DNA from: Echinococcus granulosus
Lineage: Eukaryota > Platyhelminthes > Cestoda > Cyclophyllidea > Taeniidae
Assembly (NCBI RefSeq): GCF_000524195.1
Contig: NW_020170460.1
Coordinates: 84,659-148,658 of the forward strand
Direction: 5' to 3'
Length of the DNA stretch: 64,000 nucleotides
The number at the start of each line of letters is the position of its first letter. The stretch's first letter is position 1. Made by a program: the position numbers and the translations under genes. The notes under the pieces were generated by a model. That model saw nothing but the letters and a program-made list of their open reading frames with translations, searched no databases and was not told the DNA's origin. This document shows, in pieces, positions 13,001-28,000 of the stretch.

Positions 13001-16000
13001 GTTTTCCTTCCTGTTGAAGACTGGAAGTACTTCACCCGAATTAACGCCGTAGAGGAGTCTACAAAACGACGCGGAACTAGCATAATGAGTAGTTTACTAA
13101 ATGACACCAAGCAAGATCCACTTCGATTACCTTCACCACCATCACCAATAGGATCGAAGAAGGGCCGTGTCACAACGAAATTGCTACCGCTACCGCGTAT
13201 CAGTTGCTGTCGAGAACGACGCTTAGCGTAACTACCATCGGCACCGCTGCTGACGTTTAGACTACCCGAAAGCGTGTCTAACCTGAACAAAGAAAACAAA
13301 GAAGGCTAGGAATAAAGGAATGAGTTTTTCTTGATGTAACAAAAAGACGGCCATTTAAGCAGTATGTATGGGTTTTGTTCAAAACGCTTTGTTGACATGC
13401 CCCTTCTGTACGCATTTGTAATAAAAGTTTCACCTGGTAGCATTCAGATTTATCAAAGAGGAATCAAGGTACTGTATTAGTGAAAACCGTAAGAAGACTT
13501 GGTACAAATAAACAAAATATCGGATGTAACTGTATGAACGGCAAACGTAGAATTCATGGGAGAACGGTACTGGATGCAGATGGTTGAAGTAGTGGCTAAT
13601 CACAAAGGAGAGATTGTCAAAGTTTCACCGACCCCTGGGCATTTATTTCGATCGCACTTTCGTAATACAGCCAGTAATGCTGACGCTAGGCTGGACATGA
13701 AAGATTGAAAATACCCCTTAAATGACAGCTTTCAATTGTGCTAGGAGCAGTTATTCATACCACAATATGAAAGACGTGACAACCTCCTGTCGCATAGAGT
13801 ATTTGTTACTATGCGAAACGTTTGGCAGAAATACATTTACAGCAGAACATCGGATGACCCTTAGCACAGCCCCAAGCATTAAACTCTACCAATGCAATTT
13901 TTCTCATAGGGTACGTGAAATTCAATGATGCCACCATTCCTCTCTTAAGGTATACTTTTACTATTCCTTACAATTCACAAAAAAGGCCCATGACAGCTGA
14001 AAATAGAAAATTCCTCAAGAGGAGGCTCCAGAGATGACGCTTTTGACAAGAGCGAACTCACATAACACTTTATTTGTAGTTTGGAATACAAAACTCCTTT
14101 ATGCCAAAAAATTAAACCTCATTTCTGTTTGATACTTTTTAATGTGTAGGAAGTCAAAGAAGAGCCTCCAACCTCCACAGACAAAGAAAATGAGATAATC
14201 TTAACAATTGGATACCCAGTAAAACTCCACAGGTGTGGGAACAAAAATAAGCTTGAGCCAGATTTTCACGTCGGCTGGAAGGATGTAGCATAACGAGAAG
14301 GTGTGCTCCATTCCCATCCTAGTACTTTATTACATTACTCATTGTGTTTGAAGCAAGAGTGCAAATCATGTTCGCAACCAGTGTTAGAGGAAAATTTGCC
14401 GAAGCAACCTATGAATTTTACTGTTCTCCTTTAGCAGTAGAACTTGCACTATCGCCATCACCAAGCCAAAAAAGTTCAAGACTATCCTATATTCACTATA
14501 TTATTTTAAGTTTGACCGATATGTTTGTGACACGATCTGGTAAACCACAGTCACAAAAAAAATTATAAGAGACAAATATTACTCGCGTCGTGAGAGCTCA
14601 GTTAAGAAAATCGAGGCGTCAAACATATGTGACGCCAGTACTCCCTACTAAGTTATTTAATCCACACAGAAAAAGAGAAGGGCATAGAGTCGTACCGGAC
14701 ATCACGATGTGACGCCGCCAATAGGTCAAAGTCTCCTCCCAGACCGCAAAGAGCATCAGCGACGGTGAGGCTGTGCACTTGCAAGCAGATTTCATATGTG
14801 GTCGTGGAGTGTACTGGGTCAGTTGATCTACTAAATCGAGCTGTGGTGGAGGCCAACCGACACTCCGCCAGTGGACGACCCCGCGCGTCAAGTTGGAGGA
14901 TGAGTTCGTGCATGCTGAAAGTGACCACAATCGTTCGTCGTAGCGCTGATGCTGCGGGCATCATGAGGGACGTTTGGAACTGTTGTTTGGAGCGTTTCGA
15001 TCGCCGAATCTCTGAACTTTGTGGCACTGGCGCTGATAGCGGTGGTGGGTAACCCTCTGTCGCCTCCTCTATTTGCTCCGTTGCTGCCGAAGCTACAGCA
15101 GTGAGGCATAGGCGGAGCGCGGTAACACGAGCATCAGAGAGGCGAAGAACACAGTGTCGCTGCTCCAGGCATACCAGAAGCCCAGGCAGGTCGGCAGGAA
15201 TAGTGGGCGGGGGTGGAGGAAGAGAAGCAGTGATAGTGGAGTTGGAAGAGGAGCGGAGCCGCGCCATTGGTACTACACGCCGGGTGATCCAAATAGCCAG
15301 ACTGAAGCGGTCCACAAGGTGGACTTGGGAGGCTACCTGGGTGATAGGACGACCGTCCACTGAAAGGGGAAGAAGAGAAATGCTCTGCTCATTTATGATT
15401 GAAGCGACGATACTGACATTGCGCTTTAGGTTAATGGCTCCAATTAAAGCAAGTAATAGAATAAATACGCCGTAGATTGCCCCTAATACATTATTGACAT
15501 GAAATTTAGGGACCAGTTATGAATATCAAAAACCGCTAATAAGTTTCGGTCTTTTATTAGCTACTGTCAGCAACCTTACAACTCAAGTTACAAACCGTAT
15601 GTGCAAAAGGATGTTAGGCGATTAAAGAACAAAACTATTCTCAGTTATTGCAACAATTGATTTTGAGACTGTAATAGATGGGTGATATGCTACTTATATG
15701 TGATTTCAGCATGAAGTTCCAACAAGCAATCAGCCAAAAAGCGATTATGTGAGGTAAGCCAAGAAAACGAGCTTTATAACATTAAAAGGCATAAAAAATC
15801 AATTTAAAGTGTCAGACTCAGACACTTAGAAGATCATAGGAGATGCTATAAGCAGTAGGAATTCATAACCTAACTGGCGAACTGATTCGCAAAAAAGGAA
15901 TAAAACACGTTACTAGGGCTCGTATCGTTTCCAAAAGACAATGCGAAAGCAAGCCGAAATTACTGGGACTGACAATCACAGAGGAATGTGATTCCTCAGT

Positions 16001-19000
16001 TGCATTGAGGTATCTGTGTTCACAAAAAAAGGTATTCCGGGAAAGCACAAAGCACAAGTACATATATCTAGGTTTGCTTGGGATGATTACGACACTGTGT
16101 TTACAGTAAAGGCAACAAAGAATCATACGTGATGAGAATAACAAGAATGGAGCACTGTAAGCGACGACTTTAAAACTGACTCCAAAGTTGTATCAAAAAG
16201 AATAGTGATACCCATAACTTAAAAAAATCAAACCATTGAAAATAAAAGCATTTTCAAGAGTAGACGAGAAGCTAATTATAATCACAAAGACAGTATCAAT
16301 TTCAAGCCAAGTGCTAATCCTTAAAGAAATCCAGTATCTCATCAAACAAGACCTAATGTAAAACAAGCGTACGTGAAACTTAGCCTACAGCTTCAAATCG
16401 CTAAGATAGGGTCTACTGGGCTCTAATGAAAGCGTTAAGCCTATGGTAGAAGAGAAAAAGTCACTTGTGATCGGATAATCCCAAAAATTTCAACTTGTTC
16501 AGAGCATAATCTTGAAAAGTAATAAAGCCTTAGGGACTCTGAAACACCAATTAGCACCACTGACAGCCTAATCCATCTCATGCGGCCCGCACGACCTGAG
16601 AGTCGAGAACTGAAACACGTCACAATCATGTCAGCCTTAACGTTCATTCTCCTGCCAACTCTCAGACTTTGCACCATTTAAAGTATCATATTTGGAGAAC
16701 CTTTCGTAAAGCTTTCAACAAGAGTGATCAGGATGGCAAAAAATTGTCATAATCTGCCGGTATTAAGGTCACTGTGATCGACAGAAATCAAGATCATCTG
16801 ATAAGCGCAAGCAGTAGCCTTAGGAGGCGTATTGGGGCAGATAATAATGCGATTGGTGAAGAACAAGCTTGCCAATTCTCATGAAAATGCTCAGTTGTGT
16901 GCACCAAAGTTAAGCAATCACAGAAGTTGGAAATACAGATTTGCTTCTCATTGAAATTAGGTTTTTGCCTGAGGAAATAAGGTGATGTTTGCAGAAAAAA
17001 ATTGACAGCCCCATTCACTCACCAGTGGTTGAAATGGAACACTTAGGAAGAAGGTCAGGCCACAGCCCAGATACCTGCAGCTCGTCCAAACGCCCCGCCA
17101 GAATACGAAACTCGTCCAACTCCAAGAGGTAGGTCACATAAAGTCTGCGACTCTGTCGTGGACGCCTCCGCAAGGAGCGTTGCCGGGCAGAAGCGAAGCG
17201 CTTTGCACTTGGTAATGGTCTGTGGAGAGAACGAGGAAGTCAGTGGCAAGAAGACTTCTTTATCTATGATAAAGTGACTGTGAAATCCGTCAATAAAAGG
17301 CACGCGAACTTACGGTGTCTCAGAATCGGATTGAACGGGTGTGCCACAGGGTGTTGCAAATATATCCGCTTCTTCATCCCCATCGCTTTCGTCATCCTCA
17401 TCGTAATCTGCTTTTTTCTGTGGTTCACTAGTCTCTTCTTCCTTTTGCCTGCCAGGAGTTTGTGCCTAGCGGAAGTGAAAAAAGTGTAGGCATACGAAAC
17501 ACGTGCAGGTTCAGCAAACACCGCAGGCTAACGAATAGTTTTAATTTCGACTAGTCTAGTCATTGATACATCCGTCTATCTGCGTAGTAGAGGGAAACTG
17601 ACACAAAAATAGGATATCATACTGAGAGCTCATTTTGACATTTCAAGGCCTTGTAACGGTGAAACCAAGAGAATTGAGAATACAGTAAGAAGTCAAAGCC
17701 ATCAGTCAACTTTAATAGTAAATTTACAGTTAAACCAACAAAAAACTGCCGGACGTCTTTACATTTTTTTGAATAAAGAACATCGAAAGTCGGTAACTAA
17801 TACAAAGTTCTTAAACATAGTATTGAGGTTCAACATGTCTTATTTTCAGCGGAAACTAGTCATACACACATTCAAATCAGATAAGAATTTAAAACATTGG
17901 ACCTCCGGAGGGAGGAAAATTTAGCCAAACAAGGACCACATGTTAACAATTACGGTACACCGCAGCCATGACGGTGGTCATTGTAAAACATCCAGGCCTT
18001 CTATCCCCCTTTTTTAAATAAAAATGGGATAAAATATCCCCTACTTCTTCTAACATCAAAAACTAGTAAGAAATGCTAGGCCGATCACAAGCTAGGATAC
18101 CTACCTCTTTGGTGTTCTCGTAATCATCGGCAGCAGCGGCCGACGGTTCCCAATTGGAGAGTCGGAAGCGTCCAAGGTCACAAATCACGCCAAGGAGGCT
18201 TGCCGGAGGGCATGGCACGTTGCCCTCCACCTCCGCCTCAGCCTCTGTCGAACATGGCCAGAGGCGCCCGGGGAAAAGGATCCGCGGCGCCGCAATGTCT
18301 AAGTGCAGTCGCAGAATCGATGGTGCCGATGACGGTGATGCTAACGAAGTTTGTAATGGAGTTGCAGCAGCAGTGGAAGACGTAGACGTCGCTGATGCTG
18401 AGCCCTCGTCCGCCGTCTCGGCATTGCGCAGTACGGCACGAAGATTAGCTTTTGTATGTAACTTGATTGTGTCGTAGGCGCTAGAGTCATCTGTGGGTGG
18501 GTGTAGATGGGGAATATCGTCAGACAGTAACACTGGACTTTTGAGTAGAGACTGAACTATCACAGAATTTAATAATCAGCAAACTGGGGTAGTTTAGAAT
18601 CCCAGTAATAACAAAAGCCTAATTTACGAAAAAGGGAAGTAATGGTGAAGCATGTATCTCGGATATATGGAGTCCTTGATACCCCACCCAGCGCTTTAAT
18701 CAGGAAAATTGATAAGAACAAGATAGCAAGATTTCTCTTCTGATGCTTATGGGTTTAATTCATATGAAGGAGGAACCCTATCCGTTTATTTCACATGATT
18801 CAATCCAGTACTATCGACTTCAGTAATACTCGCATTGCAAACCTCACTGCTGCTGATTCACGTGTAATTTGAGATGAACCGGTATATCTGCCCCCCTTCA
18901 AAACAATTCACCGCTATCCATCACTTTGCACGGGGTTCAGACCTCTCAGCTGACATATGACTTATTTACCGTTGACAGTAATAAAATGGTCTTGTCTACC

Positions 19001-22000
19001 ATCAACCGGCACATCGCTTTGTGGGCTCATTGTTAAGCCACACCCACACCATGCCAAACACCACATTATTTCATGTCACCTGGTAGTTTTGCCACTGGAT
19101 TGTATGGATACCAAGATAAAAGCGGCATTTAAAAATGCACCGTTGTAAAAATAATTCCCAAGAAGCTAGAAATTATGTACAGGAAACAGTGATAGTGGTG
19201 CATCTTCACAATGACGGCAGAAAAATAGATCGAAATCCCAGGAGCTATAAGATCACTTGGGAAAATCGGGCACTTCAAACTTTATAGCAGAAAGATAGTC
19301 AACTGGTAACTGAATGAGTAACAAAGCGGTTTGTGTAGCCTACCTTCACCAAATTCGAGATTAACTTTAATTAACTCTTTTCAACTTGACATCCACAACA
19401 GTAACACCTTTTTCGCCACAAACATTTGCAGGATGAAAGTTCACGCCACCCTTCCACCTTTGGCCCAAAGGTATTAAGATGGCACTGACATCTGCTAACA
19501 AAGTGTGGCCATACGTGACTTCGACGGAACCAAAAAAATAGTAAAAAATGGGCTAGTGGCCATTTAGTGAGTCCGGTGGAATCCTCAATGACCTTCCCCA
19601 CTGGTAATACTGAGTATTCCTTCAGGAGGATTCTGCTAACTTATATACATAAAATCCATTTGTAACACCACCATGCTATATGCCATGCCCAAAAAGCAAT
19701 CGCGCTCCTGGAGAAATATGGACTGATAGGCAGGTTACGAAGGCTGTACCGCCGTCTAAAAGGCTGAATATTCAATGCCGCTGTGACATCGTTATTGCCA
19801 ATCCAGTGAGATATGACGTGAAATCGGGGGTAGAAGCTCGGCAGATCAGCGAATTAATCAACATCAGTCAAGTGTCTCAATGAAGGCGTAAGCTGAGACC
19901 AATGTGAGGAGGCTAGCAGAGAATGCATACTTCACTTTGAAGTACCAAAAGATATAAAGCTAAACCAGAATCAGTGATTTTGGGGTCGGTGTGGCATGCG
20001 TGCTTTGGTTAAGCGAGCAGAGGTACAATTTCTCTCCCATCCACAAAATTGTAACATCATGCGATTTAAACCGGGTGCTTAGTCATCAATCATTGGTGCA
20101 ATAAAGGTTCTACAAAGGCAAAGGTAATGTTGCTTCGTAATGATGGCAAATTGAATAGGCAATAAAAATGAGGAGATGGTGATCGAGAACAACATCTTGT
20201 AGATCCGATGACTAAAAGACAATTGGCTTAAGACTCGATCTTCCGAATCAAATATTTTGTTTCTTTTCTTTACACGTATTGCCAACATTTCCACTCGACC
20301 ATGAAGATTTTTGCGTCGAATTTGCAAATCTTAAAGAAATAACTTTTAGCAGAGATTCAAAGTTGGCCCAAATCGCTAGAGCCTTGGATATGAAAAAAGC
20401 GATATTGCATTTGGCACTTTGTGTTTAATTTTCGTCCTACTCAAACGACTTTTAATAAATTCACTGTTACTAATTTCAGCTTAATTAAGAAACTAGTCCA
20501 GCGCTAGACATAGAGGAGAGGATGCGGAGAACACTGAGAACGTCATTGAAAAAGGGTGGAGTCTATGAAGTGCATGCGTATACATTTAAATGCCTCCTAA
20601 GTGCTACTCTCCGAGGAATATAGCTAATACCCTCTCTAAGAAGTCGAAGTAAGGGGATATACAACGCATTGATAGTTTATTTAACTTTACGTTTGGATAT
20701 GCAGGAGCTTCATTTTCCGCAGATTGCACTTCCATTCAACGACAGCGTCCAGGCCGCGCCAGCAGCCTCAGCTCTTTACCACGTCGATAATGCATGCTCT
20801 GCCATACTACAGCAACTTTTTACGACTTCAGGATAGACGCGGAGCGTAGCCAATAGACTGCGATAAATAACACTTTTTAAAAGCAAGTCTTCAAAAAAAT
20901 GAGCTACGAAACTAAAACGAAGTGGCTGGGAGAGCTCGCGGACGGCAGTGGCGTTTTTGAAAAGTGGCGAAACCTCTAGAAAAAAATCAGATCCTTGGGT
21001 CGGAATAAAGCCACCTCTGGTAAACAAATTCAATGCTAGTTCTTCTCCTTGGAACTAGTTTCAAAGGGAAGAAACATAAGACCAATTGGCGGCATATACA
21101 CAATAATATCAAGTAGGCAAACGTGGGTGCAAAAACACTTCTAACATGTTAGATTCCAGTCAGTAAACAAGAAAAAGTAGAAATTATTAAGTGGTTGATA
21201 ACTTAGGAGTAAAAGAGGAGCAAGGAATAGACAATATGACTCAAAAACCCAATAATGCAAAAAAGAAGATAGTGGAATATCAAAAAGCAGAAAATTAGGG
21301 AAAAACTATCAAAATGCGAAAATTTACAGCGATGCAAAAAACATCATAAGGCCGCAGATTGTCATTTAACTGGCAATAAAACAAGAATTGCGAACTGGAG
21401 TCGGCACGAAGATTCGAGAGGCTACCTTTTGCCATGCATCTGTTGGATTAAGTTCACCACAAAGTGCAATTTGTATATGCATCGCTTAAGCTCAAGCAAC
21501 TCTTGTCACATAAATTCTAGTCAGGAAGTGACAAATTTGTCCCATCACACCTATAAGAGGTACTGCTATCACTGAGATTGGACATTTCCTCAAATTGATA
21601 GAAATTATTGTGCTGCTTTCGTTTCTGTCTCGAAGTTGCCTTAATTTATTCGAATATTGCTATGATATCCAAGGGGTAGGAGTAATCAACAGAGGTGCCG
21701 AAGAAAGCGCCCAAGACAAGATGGTGGTCATGCGGTATAATAAAAATCATTTTTTGGTCTCCCAATGGTGCTAGCAAACTTTCTGGTATTCCGCATGCTT
21801 GGAAATGAACTAACTTTCACAATTAGCAATAATTAGGAAATTGCTTCACGGAGTGACTTATACGGAAACAAATCAAAATATAAAGATACGACCTTTTTAA
21901 ATGAATCATTTACAAATAAAGCAAGCCAAAATTAAAAGGCCTACTTACGTTTGGTTTATTGAAGCAACGCCCATAAACACAGGTTAGAGCGAATGGCAAA

Positions 22001-25000
22001 CCATTTTCAAATGCATCAAGGTGGAAAAAATAATACCGAGATTGCACATTACGATCTAACATTACTAATGGATATCACCGAGGGGTACACGCGAAGGCAA
22101 TCTTAGGAGGGGTTGAAATGTTGCCACCTTGCTTCAATTAAAAATAATCTATTTTGTAAAAAAAACATCTCGAAGGGAATCAACACATCACTGATAAACA
22201 CATCAACTACGCACAGATAGGAGAGCTAGTTAAACAAGCGCTGTGGTCAATTTATGAACTAGCAAGGAGGTAATAGGTACATACAAATCGGTACATATTA
22301 ATAAACCAATGAAATAAAGTCAAAATGGGGAGATAAATGGTATTTTCAGCAAGGGAACGGGATGTCCCGAACTCATGGTCCAGCCGGAACATCTTATGTA
22401 AATAATTTATTATTAGACGCGACTACATCAACGGAATAAAATTATATAAAGTCAAAACAAAGCAGTACGAAGAAACCTCCTTATCATTTCAGTTAAAAAA
22501 AATAAAACTAAGAAACGCAGAGGTGAGCCAAACACATTAGAGATTGATAGTAACTGCAGTGCAGAAAGCCAAAGGTATCTTACCTGGTGTCTGGCTTAAC
22601 GATTTGTTGAACGCATAGGCGATGAAGCGCACAACGCGATTGAAGAGCTCGGGTTGGCAAACCACACGCAGAGGATCCGTTCGAATGTTTAGACTGGAAG
22701 AAAGGAAGGCACTATTAATCTTAATTTGTTTTGCAAGCCACAGTTTCCCTCAACTATCGTCAAGTATGTAGAATATACTAACAGTTATTTTATTAATGGA
22801 CAAATGGTATTGGAAGTAATTACTTGAAACAGAGGGTCAAAAATGGTTGATTAATCAGTAGGGAATAGTTTGATCAAAGTACAATGAAGATGGATTAATG
22901 AATTTAGGAATAAAAAAATTACTAATCCACCAATGTTTATGATTTTCAAGTCACATTTTAAAGTTCTGTGAGGCCATGGTATTCACCCGCACAGGGCAAA
23001 TAGACTACAGAAGAGGTAATAGCTTAAGGTGAAACAACTGTGAATTTCTCAGAGGTAGACAGGCCATTCCGAAAGGGGAATGTGGTAAAAGCTGTCTCCC
23101 CTTCCTCAGGATCATCAGTAAAAGTGCTACCACGAGTTCACCAACTTTTATGAGCTGTGCAAGTGATGCTATTAAATAAATGCTTTAAGATGGAACCTGA
23201 TATGATGCGCAGATAGTCATTGTGGGTGAATTGCTATTTCAGGAATCCCCTGCTTAAAAATCTGAAGCATCGTTGCATAACCTCAGACAGTACAAGGCAG
23301 AAACAAGGATAAATTACAGGCGCTTAAGGATGCTATGAAGCTACCTCTGTCCTTGAGGTAACAACATTACTAATATCAGGTAAAGTGGACCGTGAAAGTA
23401 ATACATAAGCCACATTAAAAAGGAACGGCGATCTGCCATGTAAGGAATATAGTGGAAAGACGAGCTCATTGAATCAACAGAGTATAAGTAGGATGTTCTA
23501 TTATATTAAACCCCAAGAATGGAGTGCTGATGTAACAGAATTAAAGCCTTTGGGACGTCTGATCAACTACAGCCAAAATCACAGAGAATGAAATAATCCC
23601 AAGATCGAAAAAAAGAGATGTTTAAAGACAATGCTGGGAAACTGGTTGGATCTGGCTAAACCCAGACTTAGGATAGACGGCCTGGACTGAACAGACGTGC
23701 AAGTCCAAACTTCAGTTTGTTAATTCATACGCTAGCTGAGTACCCAATCTACTGGAAAATACTCGAATAAAATGTTTGCTGGTGATGGAACTTGGATTTC
23801 TTACAGTTAAAAACTACTAGAAGACGGTAGATTGAAGGAATCTAACGAATCGAGCGATGGAAGTGTGATACCTAGTGACCAAACAGGGGGAAGACAAACA
23901 AGCCACCTCATTCCAGAAGCAAATAGACAAGCTTGTTGACTCTTCAGACGTCCGTCAGTCGACACACACTCGAATTCCAAACATAAAGATACGGTCAATC
24001 AAGTAAATACACATCCAAAATAACTACGAGTAGTTCAAGATCTAAATTAACACAATCTTTCCCGAGTCTAGACATCACGGCACCGTCTCAAGGAAGCATG
24101 CTCACAGACTCACCAGAAATAAACACAGTACCAATTGTATACACAGACATCGAACAAGCACACAAACGAGTGTTCTTTCAAGAAGTAGCCCTGATTTTCA
24201 GGATTATCGTCAATTTCTCATTCCAAAGGAAAGAAAAAAAGGTTAGTTTTTATACTGCGGTTGGAAGAATGGGCGCCTTCAAATTTAATATCTGTAGCAA
24301 CCAGAACCAGTCCAATTTTTACGGATACAGGCAAGGAGGCAAACACATGTAGCTACACTTTCAGCAGCAATTCTGTGGGGTTTTATCAATACAATTTAAG
24401 CCCAAAAAACGTGTTTTCAGGCTCCTCACATGTGATGCAACTAAAATAATCTGATTTAATTCGCACATAATCATATTGACGAATAGATATAGATAAAACT
24501 GTCACTTTAGGCGCTGTTTTGCCTTGAAATTATGGGTCATTTGCTAATCTAAGGAGGAAAACGCCATCGCACCTCGAAGTGAACAAGCATCGACCAATGA
24601 ATGCATGGAACCACTAATTTAGGGGTAAAGTTGCCAAATTCTCAGGCAGAGAGAAAAAATGGAAATGTAGGTAGATCAACTAACCTGGTAGGCGGTAATG
24701 ACGCCTCATCGGCCAGCTGCGTTGAGGTGTAGTCCAGTCGGAAGAGGTCCGACGAGGAGGATGAGGGTGCATGGAGGAGGGGCGAGATAACGATGGGAAA
24801 GAAGGGACGCTGGTGACCGTTACGGCAGCGCTCATCTCTCACCAGAAGTGAGTGGAGGCGAGCACTGAAATGTAAGCCCTCTTCGCGTGGGCGTGTCTCC
24901 ACGCACAGCTGTAGGTTGTCCGCGCGCAAGCTGCAGAGGCTCTGGAAGAATTCAAGTGATTCAACTTGACTGACTTCTCCAATCGAATTATAACGCCTCA

Positions 25001-28000
25001 TATTCAACTATCCGAAAGAGTTGTATCCCAGCTGCAAGCGGTGCATTGTAATCAAACTCGTTTGCGTGTTTTCTTGGTTAAATTAAGTAATTTCATTAGA
25101 TTTCATCATTTTAATGGAAGTTCAGTCCCAGTCTAAGTTTACCATCTTTCGAAGTATCATTACAGCTAAAGCCTCTTCTCATTAAATCAAGAATGAATTC
25201 AGCAAGTGGATTGTTTGGCAAGGAGAAGGCGTGACTGGCTAANNNNNNNNNNNNNNNNNNNNNNNNNNNNNNNNNNNNNNNNNNNNNNNNNNNNNNNNNN
25301 NNNNNNNNNNNNNNNNNNNNNNNNNNNNNNNNNNNNNNNNNNCAGCATTGAAAGTGGTGGACAAATCACCTGAGACACCAACATGGTTTAAGCAAATTAG
25401 GCTACCAGTCACGTTTTCAAAGCCGTGGATGGCTTAACGAGTAATTTATGTTATTTTCACGTTTGAATTGCATGGGAAAATTAATCCAGCAGCTTAAAAT
25501 AATACTTAACAAAGTATTGTATTGAGGCGAAGACAAGATGAGCCAATCAACGCACAGGACGCATGGCAAAAATTGATAATGTAAGTGAGTAACTCCCTTC
25601 TGAAGGACGATTTCAAATCTTTGAACAAATCACGAACCAATGTAGGTGTGAGCTGAAACCAATTGTGATAAGAGTGGTTACATCCGAAACTATGCATGTA
25701 AGAGAAACAAAGGTTGGTTTCTATCTTCAAAAATTCCCAACCAAACATCACATGGAAGCGTCACGAAATGTGGTTTTTTACCGCGGATGACTGAATTTCC
25801 CAAGAATGAGTACAGAACCCATACGCAGTAGGTTAACCGATTACCTGAATGACAAATTTTCTGATAGGCTTGGTTTAGAGACCAAGATGAAGGGTTGTGC
25901 TGAGCTGAGCAGCAGTTGCAGAAAAACGACCGACCCATCCATCTAAAACCCCGCGTGATTAGGATCATCTTTTTGATAACTTCTTGTAAAATGATGAAAA
26001 TTCTGAGGGACAGTAGCCAGTCAATGTATTGGTATGGTGATCAAGAAATCCCTCGAAAGGCGATCTTTGTCGACGCCGTCGTCATCACCAATGGGCCAAT
26101 CACCATATGGATCTAAGGTCAAGGCGGAGAACAACATCAAGAAGTTAAAGGCCAGTTTTAGCGATATACGCATCCATCCATCTCAAATTACGCACTGTTA
26201 AGCAGAGGCAAGGTTTTCCGTACCTTACTAATCCAGCCGTGTAAAAGCGATTTAAAACAGAGGCACAACATTTAATTCGTCGAGTCATCTTTAAACCTTA
26301 GGTAAAAAAACAAGTCTTCATGATCAAATCCTGCTGCGAAAAATAGTCATTTCCTTCAAACGGATGTATGTGATTGAGACATTACGATCGTTAGGTTTTT
26401 AACCAAAAAAAAGGAGAATGAAAGTAAAGTGGGATATTAAAAATCGTACCATTACAGTGACACTCCACTACGATGCAAAAAAGACTATCAGCAGTGGACG
26501 GTTGTGGAACGATTTGGACGAAAAGAACGCAATCAACAATCCTTCGATAGTGTTATGAATAAGCCAAGAGAAGAAACCATCGATATGGCCTATTTGCTTA
26601 GACGGTTACAATGTCTGGGTCACCTACAAAAAACAGATTGGGATTTCTCAATTCGAAAGAATCGGGAGATCAAAACCTCTTCAGACTTTCAACAGCTATC
26701 CGGGAAGAACAAAATACTGCGGCATAACAAAATAACTATCTTCGAGAGAATTTGACAGCAAAAAACATTTAAACAGATTCAGAGAAGGAGGAAACATATG
26801 GCATTAAAGACCCTTCTATAGAATTAATAATAAGATAGGAACGTGAAGTAAAAACAAAAAAATCAAGAAGACGTCTGCCCCACTTGATCATCCCTCTCCT
26901 GCAACCCCAGTCGGAAACGATCGACACGGCAGGTAAGGCGACAGAACAGGCGGTCGCGAGTCAGCACCTGACCGACATCGTGCGCAGCAACTAGCTCATT
27001 GAGCAGCATCAGTGCAGCTTCAGCCGAGGCGGCAGTGGTGGTCACCTTCGCCTTCGCATTCGAAGCAATCTGTTGAGAAGGGTGAGGAGGGGCGGTAGAG
27101 AACCACCACCAGAGACGCCATGGGCGCGGTGCCTCGTCTTCTCCCTCCCCAGCCACCGCTGTCTGGGCCTCCGCCGTCGCCCTCTCATCGGTGGCGGTGG
27201 TACCTGAGGCAGTAGTCGAGGTGAGGAAGCTTGGCCACCAGGACTGGAAGCGCTGGTTATTTGCCACAGGAGGATTTTTCGACCTCTTCTATGAAAAAAA
27301 AGTGGTACTAGATTAATTATTTCAATGAGTGAATACAATTGTGGCATGAAACCAGCTAAAAAGACTTAATTTCATAGAGAACAAACGGCATAGGTAATTT
27401 CATAACAATGGAATGATACTTTGTAGATTGCTTCGATCCTAGTGTTGTTAATACAAAGTAATCAAATCATTCGGAATGAATAAGTCTACTTCAAAGAGGA
27501 AGTCGATTACCTTACTGATACATCATAATTCCCTTCAGTCGAGTTGCAGAAGAAATTGGCTACATCAATGAAGTACGTGATGTATGAGGACGCCAATGGT
27601 TAAACTCGATGCTTTATTTAAGAAACGGAGAGACGGAAAATGTTATTCTGAAGAAGCGGTTCAATTTTGGAGCCTAATCAGTGTCAGTCATTACCACCGC
27701 AACTACAGTAGATTATTTGGTACAAATCGGTACCGCAGAAATGCTAAATGTGTTATAATTAATGCATGAGGGGAGGGGAAGCCTCCGTTCTTTGTAGCAA
27801 GACGGAAAATAGTTTAGCACCGCCACATACTAACGTCTGATGGGGCCAAGGCGGATTACCTTTCCCAGACATTTAATACAATAGCTAAGTTAGAATAAGT
27901 GATGAAACAATCTGAGAACAAAATACCGGTAGTTAGAGCCACCCTCTAGTTCTGAAATGAACAGACTGAATGGAGGAAATGAAATCGAAATCTAAGATCA

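Noticed and set aside
17023..17075. Donor GTATCT at 17074 as the end of VPS13D exon 9
   Set aside because: It would end in phase 0, while exon 10 needs phase 1; the GTGAGT donor at 17022 fits.
20776..21033. Minus-strand ORF as an extra VPS13D exon
   Set aside because: It has no VPS13 resemblance, and exons 6 and 7 already join in phase with family-like spacing.
25199..25384. An ORF that crosses the N gap
   Set aside because: The frame runs through 100 N and has no meaning.
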